64,000 bases of DNA from Andreprevotia sp. IGB-42 (GCF_009848685.1 NZ_WXTX01000001.1:1-64000); one strand, 5' to 3'; counted from the stretch's first letter, positions 28,412 through 36,484 are shown. Translations and numbers: made by a program. The notes: generated from the sequence alone by a model not told the origin.

Positions 28412-28954
28412 TCAAAGCGGATATTTCTTCAGCAGGCGCAAGAGCGTATTCCATGCCCGCGTGGTTGCCGGCAAGCCCAGCATTTTTTCCATGAACAGAT
28501 TGGGGCTGCCGGGGCTGCGCCCCAGTTGGCGGACCACGCTCATGGCTGCCAGATCGCTGACCAGCAGCACCTCGACATCGCCCTTGCTGTTCTGCAGCGC
28601 TGCGCCGGCTGGAATCACTGCGTCCTGATGCAGGAAAGTGACATAGCAATCGTACACGGTGCTCCTATCCACGCCGGCAAACGGGCGCAGCGCGGCAAGC
28701 CTGGCCAGATCGGGCAGCGCGCGAAGGAAGGCGGGCTCTTTCAAGCCACATACGTTCGCTAGTTCGGCGCAGGCCGCTGCCAGTATGACTTGTGCGCTGT
28801 GGGCATCCACTGCGGAGAACGCCAGCGTGCCGTTGGTGAGGAACGATTCGGCGAAGCCCGCCCCTGCATTCAGGAACGCGGCCTCGAACTGACGTCGATC
28901 CGGGCAATTGCGGCGCCCCAGGTTGAGGTTGCGGAAGAACACGGCGTAAACCAT
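28412..28954 (-). CDS. DUF1697-like protein
   Basis: 180 residues, the usual DUF1697 length. The N-terminus MVYAVFFRNLNLGRRNCPDRRQ parallels the family start (YIALLRGINVGG...). Later AESFLTNGTLAFSA corresponds to the YIQSGNVVF strand. The C-terminal part, LPATTRAWNTLLRLLKKY, matches the family ending (TTRNWNTV...). It is diverged from typical members, and function is unknown throughout the family. No good SD is seen before the ATG. It stands alone. Confidence 0.65.
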   Translation of the reverse strand: MVYAVFFRNLNLGRRNCPDRRQFEAAFLNAGAGFAESFLTNGTLAFSAVDAHSAQVILAAACAELANVCGLKEPAFLRALPDLARLAALRPFAGVDRSTVYDCYVTFLHQDAVIPAGAALQNSKGDVEVLLVSDLAAMSVVRQLGRSPGSPNLFMEKMLGLPATTRAWNTLLRLLKKYPL

Positions 28955-29263
28955 GCGGCACCACGGGCATGTCAAAGGAATTCCCAGCCTGCCCATCGGG
29001 CAGCGTGAAATCAAGCCCGGCGGACAGATCCGTTGTAGCCAAGCGCCTTTTAATGAAGCTGAGCTGCATCTACCACTGCCAAGCCATCTTGCTCAAGCAC
29101 GCGATCAACACTGACATCATGCTTTTAAGAAAAATGTGAATGGTTTCACAAAACTTTCAAAAAATAGCAAAAATTACTGAATATGCCATACGGGCATGGC
29201 GGTGGCTGGCTATGCTAGGCGCTTGAAATGATTCCTTATTTTCACATCAGGAGCCTGCCAAGC
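28955..29263. other. 309-base divergent intergenic interval
   Basis: No gene supported. An AT-rich block spans about 29120-29185, followed by a small hairpin, GCCATACGGGCATGGC. A possible -10 box TATGCT at about 29212 may serve the downstream small protein. Short open frames here look like chance. Confidence 0.5.
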
Positions 29264-29539
29264 ATGATCGTTCTATCCACCGCGCTCTTCATCGGCGCCG
29301 TTGTCGTGCTCTTCTACTACTTCGTCCGTATGCCCGCTGCACTGAAGGACTGGGAGCGCCTGCCCACCAAGGAGACCTATCTGGCGCTGCACCCGGATGC
29401 CCGTCATGCCAAAGGTGGCCGCTGCCATCAATGCATGAATGAAGCGCTGCTGAACGTCGGCCTGATGCGCATGACCGACTACCGCCGCAAACGGTTTTGC
29501 AAGCCATGCAAGCTGAGCTTGTGGCGCGAAACCGTTTGA
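29264..29539 (+). CDS. Small membrane-anchored zinc-ribbon-like protein
   Basis: 91 residues. One N-terminal membrane helix (about 2-22) is followed by a cytoplasmic tail with two CxxC pairs: CHQC (54-57) and CKPC (79-82), spaced as a zinc ribbon. AGGAG lies 10 bases before ATG 29264. Family unknown. It is flanked by intervals without genes, so probably monocistronic. Confidence 0.72.
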   Translation: MIVLSTALFIGAVVVLFYYFVRMPAALKDWERLPTKETYLALHPDARHAKGGRCHQCMNEALLNVGLMRMTDYRRKRFCKPCKLSLWRETV

Positions 29540-29953
29540 TCCCCTGAAATGCGCTCTGGTAACGAATCCGTGGCAGGCTGGTTCGCAGCAGTAGCTACTG
29601 GCACGATCAGCGTGGCACGCATACCGGTATTCCCACGCCAAATGATATGTGGCCCGATACCGCTTGCTGCACTATCGGGCAGCCAGCAGCGAATACTGGC
29701 TAGCACCTACAAGACCGGTCATACACAGTGCGCTGGCGCGTCATTCAAGGTGCAAGCGCCGCGGGATCGCAGCCTGATTGGCCTGCCAGCCCGGTATTAG
29801 TACCGACGCACAGCATCCAGTTGCAAGCAATAGCCGCAATTTTGTTAAGGTTCGGCATGCCGTGTTTGCACACGGCAGGGGTGCGCCGTCGGCGCGCCAT
29901 AGGTATCCGGACCACCATGCGGCGTTCATGCCGCACCTCCATAGGACTTTGCA
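29540..29953. other. 414-base interval with no supported gene
   Basis: Short open frames on both strands (for example 29549-29800 plus and 29479-29706 minus) have no recognisable protein features or SD. A GGGGTGCGCCGTCGGCGCGCC stretch near 29880 can fold. Nothing else was seen. Confidence 0.5.
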
Positions 29954-30151
29954 ATGCGTTTGCTGCTGGCGATCTTCCTGCCCTTTCTGGCTTTTTTGAG
30001 CATAGGCCGCAGGGGTGCCAGCCTGACCGCATTGCTTCTGCAGGCAACGTTGATCGGCTGGTTGCCGGCCACCATCTGGGCAATCCACGCCGTCCGCGAA
30101 TACAACAGCGAGCGAAAGCTGCAGTACGCACTGTCCAATACCCGGCTGTAA
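29954..30151 (+). CDS. Pmp3/YqaE family small membrane protein
   Basis: 65 residues. Two membrane helices: LLLAIFLPFLAFLSIGRRG and ALLLQATLIGWLPATIWAIHAV. They match the Pmp3/UPF0057 pattern, in which the first helix ends in a Pro-containing FLPP-like motif and the second in GWIPGIIHA. The short polar tail EYNSERKLQYAL is cytoplasmic. Homologues respond to salt and membrane stress and affect membrane potential in yeast. Bacterial function is unclear. Confidence 0.75.
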   Translation: MRLLLAIFLPFLAFLSIGRRGASLTALLLQATLIGWLPATIWAIHAVREYNSERKLQYALSNTRL

Positions 30152-30235
30152 CCGTTGCGGCAGTTCCCGAGTGGGTTTTTCGGCCGGGCTTCGGTTATGC
30201 TCCGTAGCTACCATTAGGCTGCAGACCTGTCTTGC

Positions 30236-30868
30236 ATGAACCGTTACTGCCCCATCAACCTTGCCCGCCCATCCGCAATCATGCTGAGCACGCTGCTGCT
30301 TGGCCTTTCCGGCTGCAGCAAGGCTGAATTGCCGGCATACCGCGAGAATTACATCCTGGCCAAAGACCACGGCTGGATTGAACTGACGGTGGATATACCC
30401 GCAACCGTCATCAAGCAGCCACGCAAGGGCGAACCGGCAAGTTGCGGCATCAGTGTGTACATTAATGGCGAAAATTACCTGGTTGCGCCGTTGCCGGTAA
30501 CAGACAAACTTGCGGCAAATCTGCGCAGCGGCTTTCTGTTTCCCGCACCCGCCAATGATCTTGATGTCACTGTCACATCGGACTGCAGTGCGGCCGAACA
30601 GCCGGATGCACAGCTGCAATTCAAGCTCGACAAGGACAGCAAGGCCGGCCTGCTTTTTGATGGCACGCAATTGCATGGCACCGGCACAACGAAGGAAACG
30701 CCGGCCACGCTCGCCGGGCTGCAAGATGACATGACCGCGCTGCATGCAAAGCAGACCAGCGACAGCGAGGGCAACGCTGCTGCGTTCACCTGGCAGACCC
30801 GTCTGCTGGCGGGTGGCTTTGCGCTCGTCACGGTGTTGCTGCTGGTCCTCATCTTCAAGCGAAAATAG
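30236..30868 (+). CDS. Lipoprotein with a C-terminal membrane helix, unknown function
   Basis: 210 residues. The signal ends in lipobox LSGC (Cys27; Cys12 if the start is Met16 at 30281). A beta-rich periplasmic domain has two conserved-looking cysteines (PASCGISVY and VTSDCSAAEQ). A second membrane helix, LLAGGFALVTVLLLVLIF, comes before KRK. An N-terminal lipid anchor together with a C-terminal TM helix is unusual. No family recognised. Confidence 0.72.
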   Translation: MNRYCPINLARPSAIMLSTLLLGLSGCSKAELPAYRENYILAKDHGWIELTVDIPATVIKQPRKGEPASCGISVYINGENYLVAPLPVTDKLAANLRSGFLFPAPANDLDVTVTSDCSAAEQPDAQLQFKLDKDSKAGLLFDGTQLHGTGTTKETPATLAGLQDDMTALHAKQTSDSEGNAAAFTWQTRLLAGGFALVTVLLLVLIFKRK

Positions 30869-31065
30869 CCGGCATCATTGTGATCCAGGCGCTGCCGCGT
30901 TAGCCTTTCCGCATGGAGAAAACAATGCGCGCAGGCTGGAACCCGACCCGCAGGAACAGGCATATCGGTACCGGGGCTCAAGGCCACGGCCAGGATAACA
31001 AGCTGGTGATTCCGCAATCCTGACATCAGGCCAGATGCTATTGTGAAGACCTGAAATACTACGTC

Positions 31066-31713
31066 GTGGTGCGGCGTCAGATCGGCAGCAAGGAACGGCT
31101 GTTCTTTGTAGAGCCGACGCGACCGGGTGCCATCTACCCATGCAGCATCGATGATATCGCCACCCTGCTGCGGCATTGCACCGCGGAAGAACTCGCCACA
31201 TTCGATTTCATCGTGCTGCGGCAGCGCACGCGCAAGCAAGATATTCTGGCACCGGCATGGGCGCGCGCGCACTTTGCCTTCGATATCGATCGATACTCCG
31301 GTACTGCCATCCTCATCGAGGCGCAATCACTCGTCAGCCTTGCCTGGAGCAACCATGTCACCGTTGAACAGGAACGGGAACTCGCCAGGTTGCAAAGCGA
31401 TGGGCATCTGATCACGCGATCACGCCGCAAGGTGGAACTGACCCCCAACGTGCCAGCAATGCGCAACACCGTTCTCTTCAGATCCATGCTGTTCGAAATT
31501 GGCAACCACATCGATTTTGCACGTACCGGACCGGATGAGTGGCAGCGCAGGCCGGCATCACAGAAAAAAGATTTCGCCCATCGCCATGCCAGCGAGTGCT
31601 ACCAGCGCCTCTCCCGGGCAGGCCATGTGCCCTTTGCTGCAATCATCGACGCAGCATCGCTGGCGCAGGATGGATTGCGGCGGGAATGGTTCGCTTTTGA
31701 AGAGCCAGCCTAG
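31066..31713 (+). CDS. Unknown protein with degenerate zincin-like motif, paired with NADAR gene
   Basis: 215 residues from GTG 31066. The C-terminal half contains MLFEIGNHIDFARTG, later KKDFAHRHASECY. It is laid out like a zinc metallopeptidase helix (HExGHHVDY, then E..AHRYA), but the first His is Phe and the second is Asn. It therefore probably lacks metal catalysis. The start is weak: no SD precedes 31066. The same frame has a well-supported ATG at 30925 (GGAG upstream), separated from this gene by a TGA at 31021. The NADAR gene starts 30 bases after the stop, so they are likely one operon. Function unknown. Confidence 0.6.
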   Translation: MVRRQIGSKERLFFVEPTRPGAIYPCSIDDIATLLRHCTAEELATFDFIVLRQRTRKQDILAPAWARAHFAFDIDRYSGTAILIEAQSLVSLAWSNHVTVEQERELARLQSDGHLITRSRRKVELTPNVPAMRNTVLFRSMLFEIGNHIDFARTGPDEWQRRPASQKKDFAHRHASECYQRLSRAGHVPFAAIIDAASLAQDGLRREWFAFEEPA

Positions 31714-31743
31714 CACCACGATCATCGCCAGGGGTACACCACA

Positions 31744-32373
31744 ATGAACACCATCAACTTCTATACCGTTGAAGCACCCTACGGCTGCTTTTCCAACTTT
31801 GCGCCCTATCCCATCATGCTCGATGGCCTGACTTGGCCCACCAGCGAGCATTACTTCCAGGCTGCCAAGCTGATCCATGCGGCGGACAAGGCAGCAGTGC
31901 ATCAAGCCCCGACGCCATTTCTGGCCGCGCAAATCGGCCGTGAGCGCACCCGACCGATCCTGCCCGACTGGAACCAGGTCAAGGACGGCGTGATGGCAAC
32001 CGCGCTGGCAGCCAAATTTGTACAGCACCCGGCCATAGGCGAAATCCTCCTTTCCACCGGCGATGCCTTGCTGGTGGAACACACTGTCAACGATGCCTAT
32101 TGGGGCGATGGCGGTGATGGCCGTGGCCGCAACCGGCTTGGGTATCTGTTGATGGATTTGCGGGGCAGCACTCAAGCGCAATCGCAGCCCTTCTTCGCAC
32201 CACCCTGGCTGGTGTTTCCGGGCATCGAAGTATCCGATCTGCACTGGCGCATGGGCGAAGGCGAGGGTTACCTGATGCGCGCCGCCCGCTGGCGCAGCGC
32301 GTTGTCACCAGTGGCACGGCGCGAATACGACCTCTACTATCCGGTACCGGAGGCTTGGTCCGGCTCGTGGTAA
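31744..32373 (+). CDS. NADAR family N-glycosidase (YbiA-like)
   Basis: 209 residues. The NADAR fold is recognisable from FSNFAPYPIMLDGLTWPTSEHYFQ (in parts), AKL, the central VKDGVMATALAAKF, and GRGRNRLGYLLMDLR. YbiA-type members cleave the N-glycosidic bond of early riboflavin-pathway intermediates. Other NADARs remove ADP-ribose from guanine and appear in defence or toxin-antitoxin settings. Catalytic Glu in SEHYFQ and Trp/Asp in AYWGDGGDG are kept. It lies 30 bases after the zincin-like gene. Substrate cannot be decided. Confidence 0.85.
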   Translation: MNTINFYTVEAPYGCFSNFAPYPIMLDGLTWPTSEHYFQAAKLIHAADKAAVHQAPTPFLAAQIGRERTRPILPDWNQVKDGVMATALAAKFVQHPAIGEILLSTGDALLVEHTVNDAYWGDGGDGRGRNRLGYLLMDLRGSTQAQSQPFFAPPWLVFPGIEVSDLHWRMGEGEGYLMRAARWRSALSPVARREYDLYYPVPEAWSGSW

Positions 32374-32400
32374 GCACCCTGCCGCCTGCCAGTTGCAGCG

Positions 32401-33029
32401 CTAAAGCTGCGCCGCGAGCTCGCGCGCCAGCTCCAGGCTCCGCTCCCGCGTGAGTGCCAGTTGTTCCGGTGCTGCCAGCGTGGGTGCCACGGCAATCTCG
32501 CCCGCCACATCTATCCCCACAAAGCGCAGCCATTGCCGCATATATGGTTTCTGGAAAGCCGCATCGGGCAACCCGGGTGCATCCAGCGGGTAATCGCCAG
32601 CGCTGCTGTACACCAGCACCGCGCGCTTGTTATCCAGCAACGGGGTATAGCCGTCTGCCGCGACCAGGCCCAGTTCTGCCCCGGCAACGTAACCACATCG
32701 ATGAAGTGTTTCAGCCGGTATGGCACACCGAAATTCCACATCGGCAAGCTGAACACATACAGGTCTGCACTGTTGAAGCGCTGCGAGATGGCCACTGCCC
32801 TTGCCCACTGCGCCTGTTGTTCCGGCGTGGCGTTCTGCGCACGCAACACGGCGAATTTGGCGGCAATCATCGTGGCATCGAAGGCGGGCAGATCGATATC
32901 CCAGACATCCAGCGTGTCGACGCTGGCATCGGGGTGATGGCCAAGATAGGCGGCGAGCAATGCGCACGCTGTGGCGCCGGAAAGCGAAGCGTCTTTGCCC
33001 GGTGATGCGGCGATATGCAGTATGCGCAT
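32401..33029 (-). pseudogene. FMN-dependent NADH-azoreductase/flavodoxin-fold quinone reductase, frameshifted
   Basis: The first frame (33029 down to about 32680) encodes MRILHIAASPGKDASLSG...PMWNFGVPYRLKHFIDVVTLPG. The second frame to 32401 encodes AELGLVAADGYTPLLDNKRAVL...KPYMRQWLRFVGI...LARELAAQL. Together they are a full AzoR-like protein of about 209 residues. The join falls at a run of four C (plus strand 32679-32682). One extra base there would restore the frame. Either a real inactivating deletion or a homopolymer sequencing error. The product would reduce azo dyes and quinones with NADH. Confidence 0.8.
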
Positions 33030-33041
33030 GGGGTTCTCCTG

Positions 33042-33359
33042 TCAGTTTTCGATCAAGCGCAGGCCGACGATGCCGGCAACGATCAGCGCCATGCACAGCA
33101 ACCGCGCTGCGGACGGGCTATCGCCAAACAGCACGATGCCCAGCACCGCCACGCCCACGCTGCCGATACCGGTCCATACCGCGTAGGCGGTGCCGGCAGG
33201 CAACTGCGGCAATGCCCGCGCCAGCAGGAAAATACTCAGCAATGCTGCAGCAATCCCGATCACGCCGGGCACAGGCTTGCTCCAGCCATCCGCATACTTC
33301 AGGGCCACCGCCATCACGATTTCCACCGCGCCGGCAGCCAGCAACAACAACCAGGCCAT
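33042..33359 (-). CDS. Small multidrug resistance family exporter, Gdx/SugE type
   Basis: 105 residues with four membrane helices. MAWLLLLAAGAVEIVMAVALKYADGW carries the essential Glu13. GTAYAVWTGIGSVGVAVLGIVLFGDSP and the C-terminal ALIVAGIVGLRL match the SugE/Gdx branch, which exports guanidinium, rather than EmrE. GGAGGT is 5 bases before the ATG. It is divergent from an HxlR regulator, which probably controls it. It begins just after the broken azoreductase on the same strand. No guanidine riboswitch was found upstream. Confidence 0.9.
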   Translation of the reverse strand: MAWLLLLAAGAVEIVMAVALKYADGWSKPVPGVIGIAAALLSIFLLARALPQLPAGTAYAVWTGIGSVGVAVLGIVLFGDSPSAARLLCMALIVAGIVGLRLIEN

Positions 33360-33447
33360 AAGCACCTCCGATACTTGAAGTGGTATCAGCGTGCATCCAT
33401 ACTCACCACACGACAAGTACGCACCTTCTGGTGCCTATGGATCAGGG

Positions 33448-33846
33448 ATGGAAAACGATCATTCAAATGCCAGCGTGTACAGCGCCAGTTGCCCGTCACG
33501 TGCCGCGCTGGAGCTGGTCAGCAGCAAGTGGTCGCTGCTGATCGTGCCTTTCCTGGCGGCAGGCCCGGCCCGCAACAGCGAACTGCTGCGCCGGATCGGT
33601 GGCGTTTCGCAAAAGATGCTGACGCAAACGCTGCGCGAGCTGCAGCGCAATGGCCTGGTCGAGCGCATCGATTACCAGACCGTGCCACCACACGTGGAAT
33701 ACCGGCTGAGCCCGCTGGGGCACTCGCTGAGCCAGACGCTGGCGGTGGTGGACCGCTGGGCGGAAACGCATCACGCCGATCTGACGCAGGCGCAACAACG
33801 CTTCGATGCAGCTGATGGCCATGCTGGCCACCCGGGCGGCAAGTAA
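33448..33846 (+). CDS. HxlR family transcriptional regulator
   Basis: 132 residues. A winged-helix domain begins with the typical CPSRAALELVSSKWSLLIVPFL (conserved N-terminal Cys and KW). GGVSQKMLTQTLRELQRNGLVERIDY and VEYRLSPLGHSL follow. Members sense electrophiles, aldehydes or oxidants and regulate neighbouring genes. Divergent from the SugE exporter and the broken azoreductase, which are plausible targets. A GTG start at 33391 is an alternative. A GCACC/GGTGC palindrome (33421-33434) lies between the genes. Confidence 0.9.
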   Translation: MENDHSNASVYSASCPSRAALELVSSKWSLLIVPFLAAGPARNSELLRRIGGVSQKMLTQTLRELQRNGLVERIDYQTVPPHVEYRLSPLGHSLSQTLAVVDRWAETHHADLTQAQQRFDAADGHAGHPGGK

Positions 33847-33945
33847 CAGGCCGGCCCTGCCCGCGCACCCGCAGATAAAGCAACAGCCCCGCATGCAAGC
33901 ACACGGGGCTGCGGGGTCGGGCCGGTTGCGGCCCGCAATACCTGA

Positions 33946-34695
33946 TTACAGCTGGCTCATGCCACCATCCACGATCAGCTCGGTGCCGACGATAAAACCG
34001 GCATCGCTTGATGCGAGGTAGGTGACCGCGCTGGCAATCTCTGCGGGTGTACCGAAACGCTTGAGCGGTACCTGTGCCTGGATGCCTGCGGCTACATCGG
34101 ACAATTGCTCGGCCGGAATACCCAGCTTGCCATACAGCGGTGTGCTGACCGGGCCGGGGCTGACCACATTGACGCGGATGCCATGCCCGATCAGCTCGCT
34201 CGACAGGGTTTTGGCCAGCGAGATCAGCGCGGCCTTGCTGGCTGCGTACACGCTGGAATTGGGCATGCCGATATGTGCGTTGATCGAGCCGTTGAGTACG
34301 ATGCCGGCACCGTCATTCAGCAATGGGCGCAATGCCTGCAGGGTAAAGAACGGGCCCTTGATGTTGATATCGAAGGTTTGGTCCCACAGTGCTTCGTCCA
34401 CGCCTTCCAGCGGTGCAAACTTGGCCACACCGGCATTGAGGAACACGGCATCAAGCGTGATGCCCTGCTCGGCAAGCTGCGCAGCCAGCGTTCTGGCGGC
34501 CTGGATATCGCCAGCGTCATTGCGGATGGCCAGCGCGCCTTCACCCAGCGTGCCGCGAGCCTGTTCCAGCGTGGCCTCGTCGCGGCCGGTGATGATGACG
34601 CGGGCGCCCTCGGCTGCAAATGCCTGTGCAGTGGCCAGGCCAATGCCGCTGTTGCCACCGGTAACCAGTACTGTCTTTGCGTTGAAGCGTGTCAT
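33946..34695 (-). CDS. Short-chain dehydrogenase/reductase
   Basis: 249 residues, classical SDR. Cofactor motif VTGGNSGIGLA (11-21), NAG at 87-89, catalytic Ser137, Tyr150 and Lys154 (YAASK). A PGPVSTPLYGKLG loop and a C-terminal VGTELIVDGGMSQL follow. NAD(P)-linked oxidation or reduction of an unknown alcohol/ketone. Divergent from a LysR regulator across a 152-base AT-rich interval; the pair is a standard LysR-target arrangement. Confidence 0.93.
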   Translation of the reverse strand: MTRFNAKTVLVTGGNSGIGLATAQAFAAEGARVIITGRDEATLEQARGTLGEGALAIRNDAGDIQAARTLAAQLAEQGITLDAVFLNAGVAKFAPLEGVDEALWDQTFDINIKGPFFTLQALRPLLNDGAGIVLNGSINAHIGMPNSSVYAASKAALISLAKTLSSELIGHGIRVNVVSPGPVSTPLYGKLGIPAEQLSDVAAGIQAQVPLKRFGTPAEIASAVTYLASSDAGFIVGTELIVDGGMSQL

Positions 34696-34791
34696 AACGA
34701 TCTCCTGAAGTGTATTTGCTGTTGCACTCGTTCAGTGCCCAATGCGCTGCTCGATGGATGTAATGTATCTGCATATAAAAAATCAAAGAAG

Positions 34792-34805
34792 ACAATAAAA
34801 ATTGT
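34792..34805. promoter_or_regulatory. Candidate LysR-type binding palindrome
   Basis: ACAAT-AAAA-ATTGT lies in the AT-rich divergent region, 43 bases before the LysR start and about 97 before the SDR start. It matches the LysR T-N11-A form. Assignment is by position. Confidence 0.35.
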
Positions 34806-34847
34806 TTAATAATTCAGCTTTTATGAATCATGAAAAGGCGATGCCCG

Positions 34848-35747
34848 ATGGACAGGCTGCGTGCATTCGAGATCTTCGTCGCCGTGGTGCAGCGCGGCAG
34901 TTTTACCCGGGCTGCCGATGCGCTGGATACCTCCCCCGCCAACGTCACCCGCTATGTCAACGAGCTGGAGGCCTATCTGGGCACGCGGCTGCTCAACCGC
35001 AGCTCACGCAAGCTCTCGCTCACGGAAAGCGGCGAAGCCTTGTTCGAGCGCGGCAAATCCATCCTGGATGACGTGGCCGATGCAGAATCGGTGGCAACTG
35101 CTTCCTCCGCACAGGCACGCGGCCGATTACGGCTGAATGCGCCAGTGAGCTTCGGCATCCGCCATCTGGCGCCGCTGTGGCCGGGCTTTCTGCAACAGCA
35201 CCCGCAGGTAGAGCTGGATGTGAACCTGATCGATCGCGTGGTGGATATCGTCGATGAAGGCTACGACCTAGCGATCCGCATCTCGCGCTCGGGCGCCACC
35301 AGCCACGCCGCGCGCAAACTGGCTTCATCGCGCAACGTGCTGGTGGCCGCGCCCGGCTACCTTGCAGCGCATGGCACGCCGCAAACACTGGCGGACCTGG
35401 CCCTGCACCAATGCATTGTCTACAGCTATACCGGGGATGAGTGGCACTTCCGCGATGCAAGCAGCAAGCTGCATTCGGTGCGGGTCAATAGCCGGCTGCA
35501 GACCAATAATGGCGATACCGCACGCAGCGCGGCGCTGGCCGGCGCCGGTATCATCTGGCAGCCCACTTTTCTGGTGGGCGATGACCTGCGTGCCGGGCGC
35601 CTGCAACCGCTGCTGCCCGATTACCGCATGCCCGATACGGATGTGCTCGCCGTCTACCCCAGCCGGCGCCATCTCAGCGCCAAGGTCAGGGTGATGATCG
35701 ATTATCTGGTCAACGCATTCAGCGGCGTGCCGCCGTGGGACAGATAA
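34848..35747 (+). CDS. LysR family transcriptional regulator
   Basis: 299 residues. N-terminal winged HTH, MDRLRAFEIFVAVVQRGSFTRAADALDTSPANVTRYVNELE (seen in parts), and a C-terminal LysR-substrate domain from RGRLRLNAPVSFG. It resembles the AaeR/DmlR-like group, with the DYRMPDTDVLAVYPSRRHLSAKVR ending. The start MDRLRAF at 34848 has AAGG 9 bases upstream and matches family length; 34830 is an alternative. It probably controls the divergent SDR gene and itself. Confidence 0.92.
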   Translation: MDRLRAFEIFVAVVQRGSFTRAADALDTSPANVTRYVNELEAYLGTRLLNRSSRKLSLTESGEALFERGKSILDDVADAESVATASSAQARGRLRLNAPVSFGIRHLAPLWPGFLQQHPQVELDVNLIDRVVDIVDEGYDLAIRISRSGATSHAARKLASSRNVLVAAPGYLAAHGTPQTLADLALHQCIVYSYTGDEWHFRDASSKLHSVRVNSRLQTNNGDTARSAALAGAGIIWQPTFLVGDDLRAGRLQPLLPDYRMPDTDVLAVYPSRRHLSAKVRVMIDYLVNAFSGVPPWDR

Positions 35748-35769
35748 GCGGGTAACCCGCAGTTGCCGA

Positions 35770-36411
35770 TCACAGCGCCCACCGCTGCACATAGGCGGGG
35801 GCCGGCACGGTATTGGCCGCATCAGCAAGCGGTGCTTGCCGTACCTGCGCCAAAGGCAGTACGCCTGCCCACACCGGCAGCGCCAGATCAGCCTCGTCAT
35901 CTTCCACCCCGCCGGTGCGGATCTTGGCCGCAGCTTCATCCAGCGAAATACGCAGGATGGTCGTCGCGGCAAACTCCTTGGCATTGCCACGGCGTGCTTC
36001 ATCTTCCCTCCCCGGCGCGATCTTGTGCATGAATGCATCCATCAGCGCGTGCTTGGCTGCCAGATCGGTGACTGGCTCGAAGCGGCCGTATACCACCGCA
36101 GAGCGGTAGTTCATCGAGTGATTGAATGCCGAGCGCGCCAGCACCAGCCCATCCAGATGCGTGATGGCAACCGATACATCACGGTCTGCTACCAATTGCC
36201 GCATCAGGCGGCCGCCGTTGGAGCCATGGATGTAAAGGAAATCACCGTCACGCCAGCAGGCGGTGGGGATGCAGTGACTGCTTTCGCCATCAAAGAAACT
36301 GATATGGCACAGATAGGCTGCATCCACGATGGCGTGCAGCGTGGCACGTTCGTAATTGGCCAGTTCTGCGATGCGGCGGATGCGGGTACGGGGTGTGGGG
36401 GCGGAAGACAT
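35770..36411 (-). CDS. Pyridoxamine 5'-phosphate oxidase family (FMN split-barrel) protein
   Basis: 213 residues. The split-barrel flavin-binding fold starts at ERATLHAIVDAAYLCHISF. FLYIHGSNGGRLMRQL and HSMNYRSAVVYGRFEPVTD follow, as in the PF12900 group of FMN-binding proteins. Not PdxH itself. Divergent from a MocR/PdxR-type regulator, a recurrent pairing that suggests a link to vitamin B6 or flavin chemistry. The start has no SD, so translation may be leaderless. Confidence 0.85.
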   Translation of the reverse strand: MSSAPTPRTRIRRIAELANYERATLHAIVDAAYLCHISFFDGESSHCIPTACWRDGDFLYIHGSNGGRLMRQLVADRDVSVAITHLDGLVLARSAFNHSMNYRSAVVYGRFEPVTDLAAKHALMDAFMHKIAPGREDEARRGNAKEFAATTILRISLDEAAAKIRTGGVEDDEADLALPVWAGVLPLAQVRQAPLADAANTVPAPAYVQRWAL

Positions 36412-36462
36412 GAGGAGAATCGCTTTTACCGGATAAGGAAAAGCGCGCAGCTTAGGTTAGCA

Positions 36463-36484
36463 TTGGCTCTATCACTAGATCCAA
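36463..36484. promoter_or_regulatory. Candidate operator of the MocR-type regulator
   Basis: TTGGCTCTA (36463-36471) and TAGATCCAA (36476-36484) are inverted with one mismatch around a 4-base spacer. The site is 24 bases before the regulator start and about 50 bases from the divergent gene. Confidence 0.55.

Noticed and set aside
28665-29069. Minus-strand frame beginning MQLSFIKRRL over the DUF1697 start
   Set aside because: It overlaps the better supported DUF1697 frame, and after about 35 residues becomes an Arg/Pro/Gln-rich shadow.
27982-31713. UGA recoded as Trp, to explain the two in-frame TGA codons
   Set aside because: Many clear genes in the window (dadA, livG, livF, smpB, tyrS-adjacent genes) end in TGA at the expected length.
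33360-33447. Possible guanidine riboswitch before the SugE/Gdx-type exporter
   Set aside because: No paired hairpins with ACGR loops or other guanidine riboswitch signature. The interval instead looks like a divergent promoter with an HxlR site.
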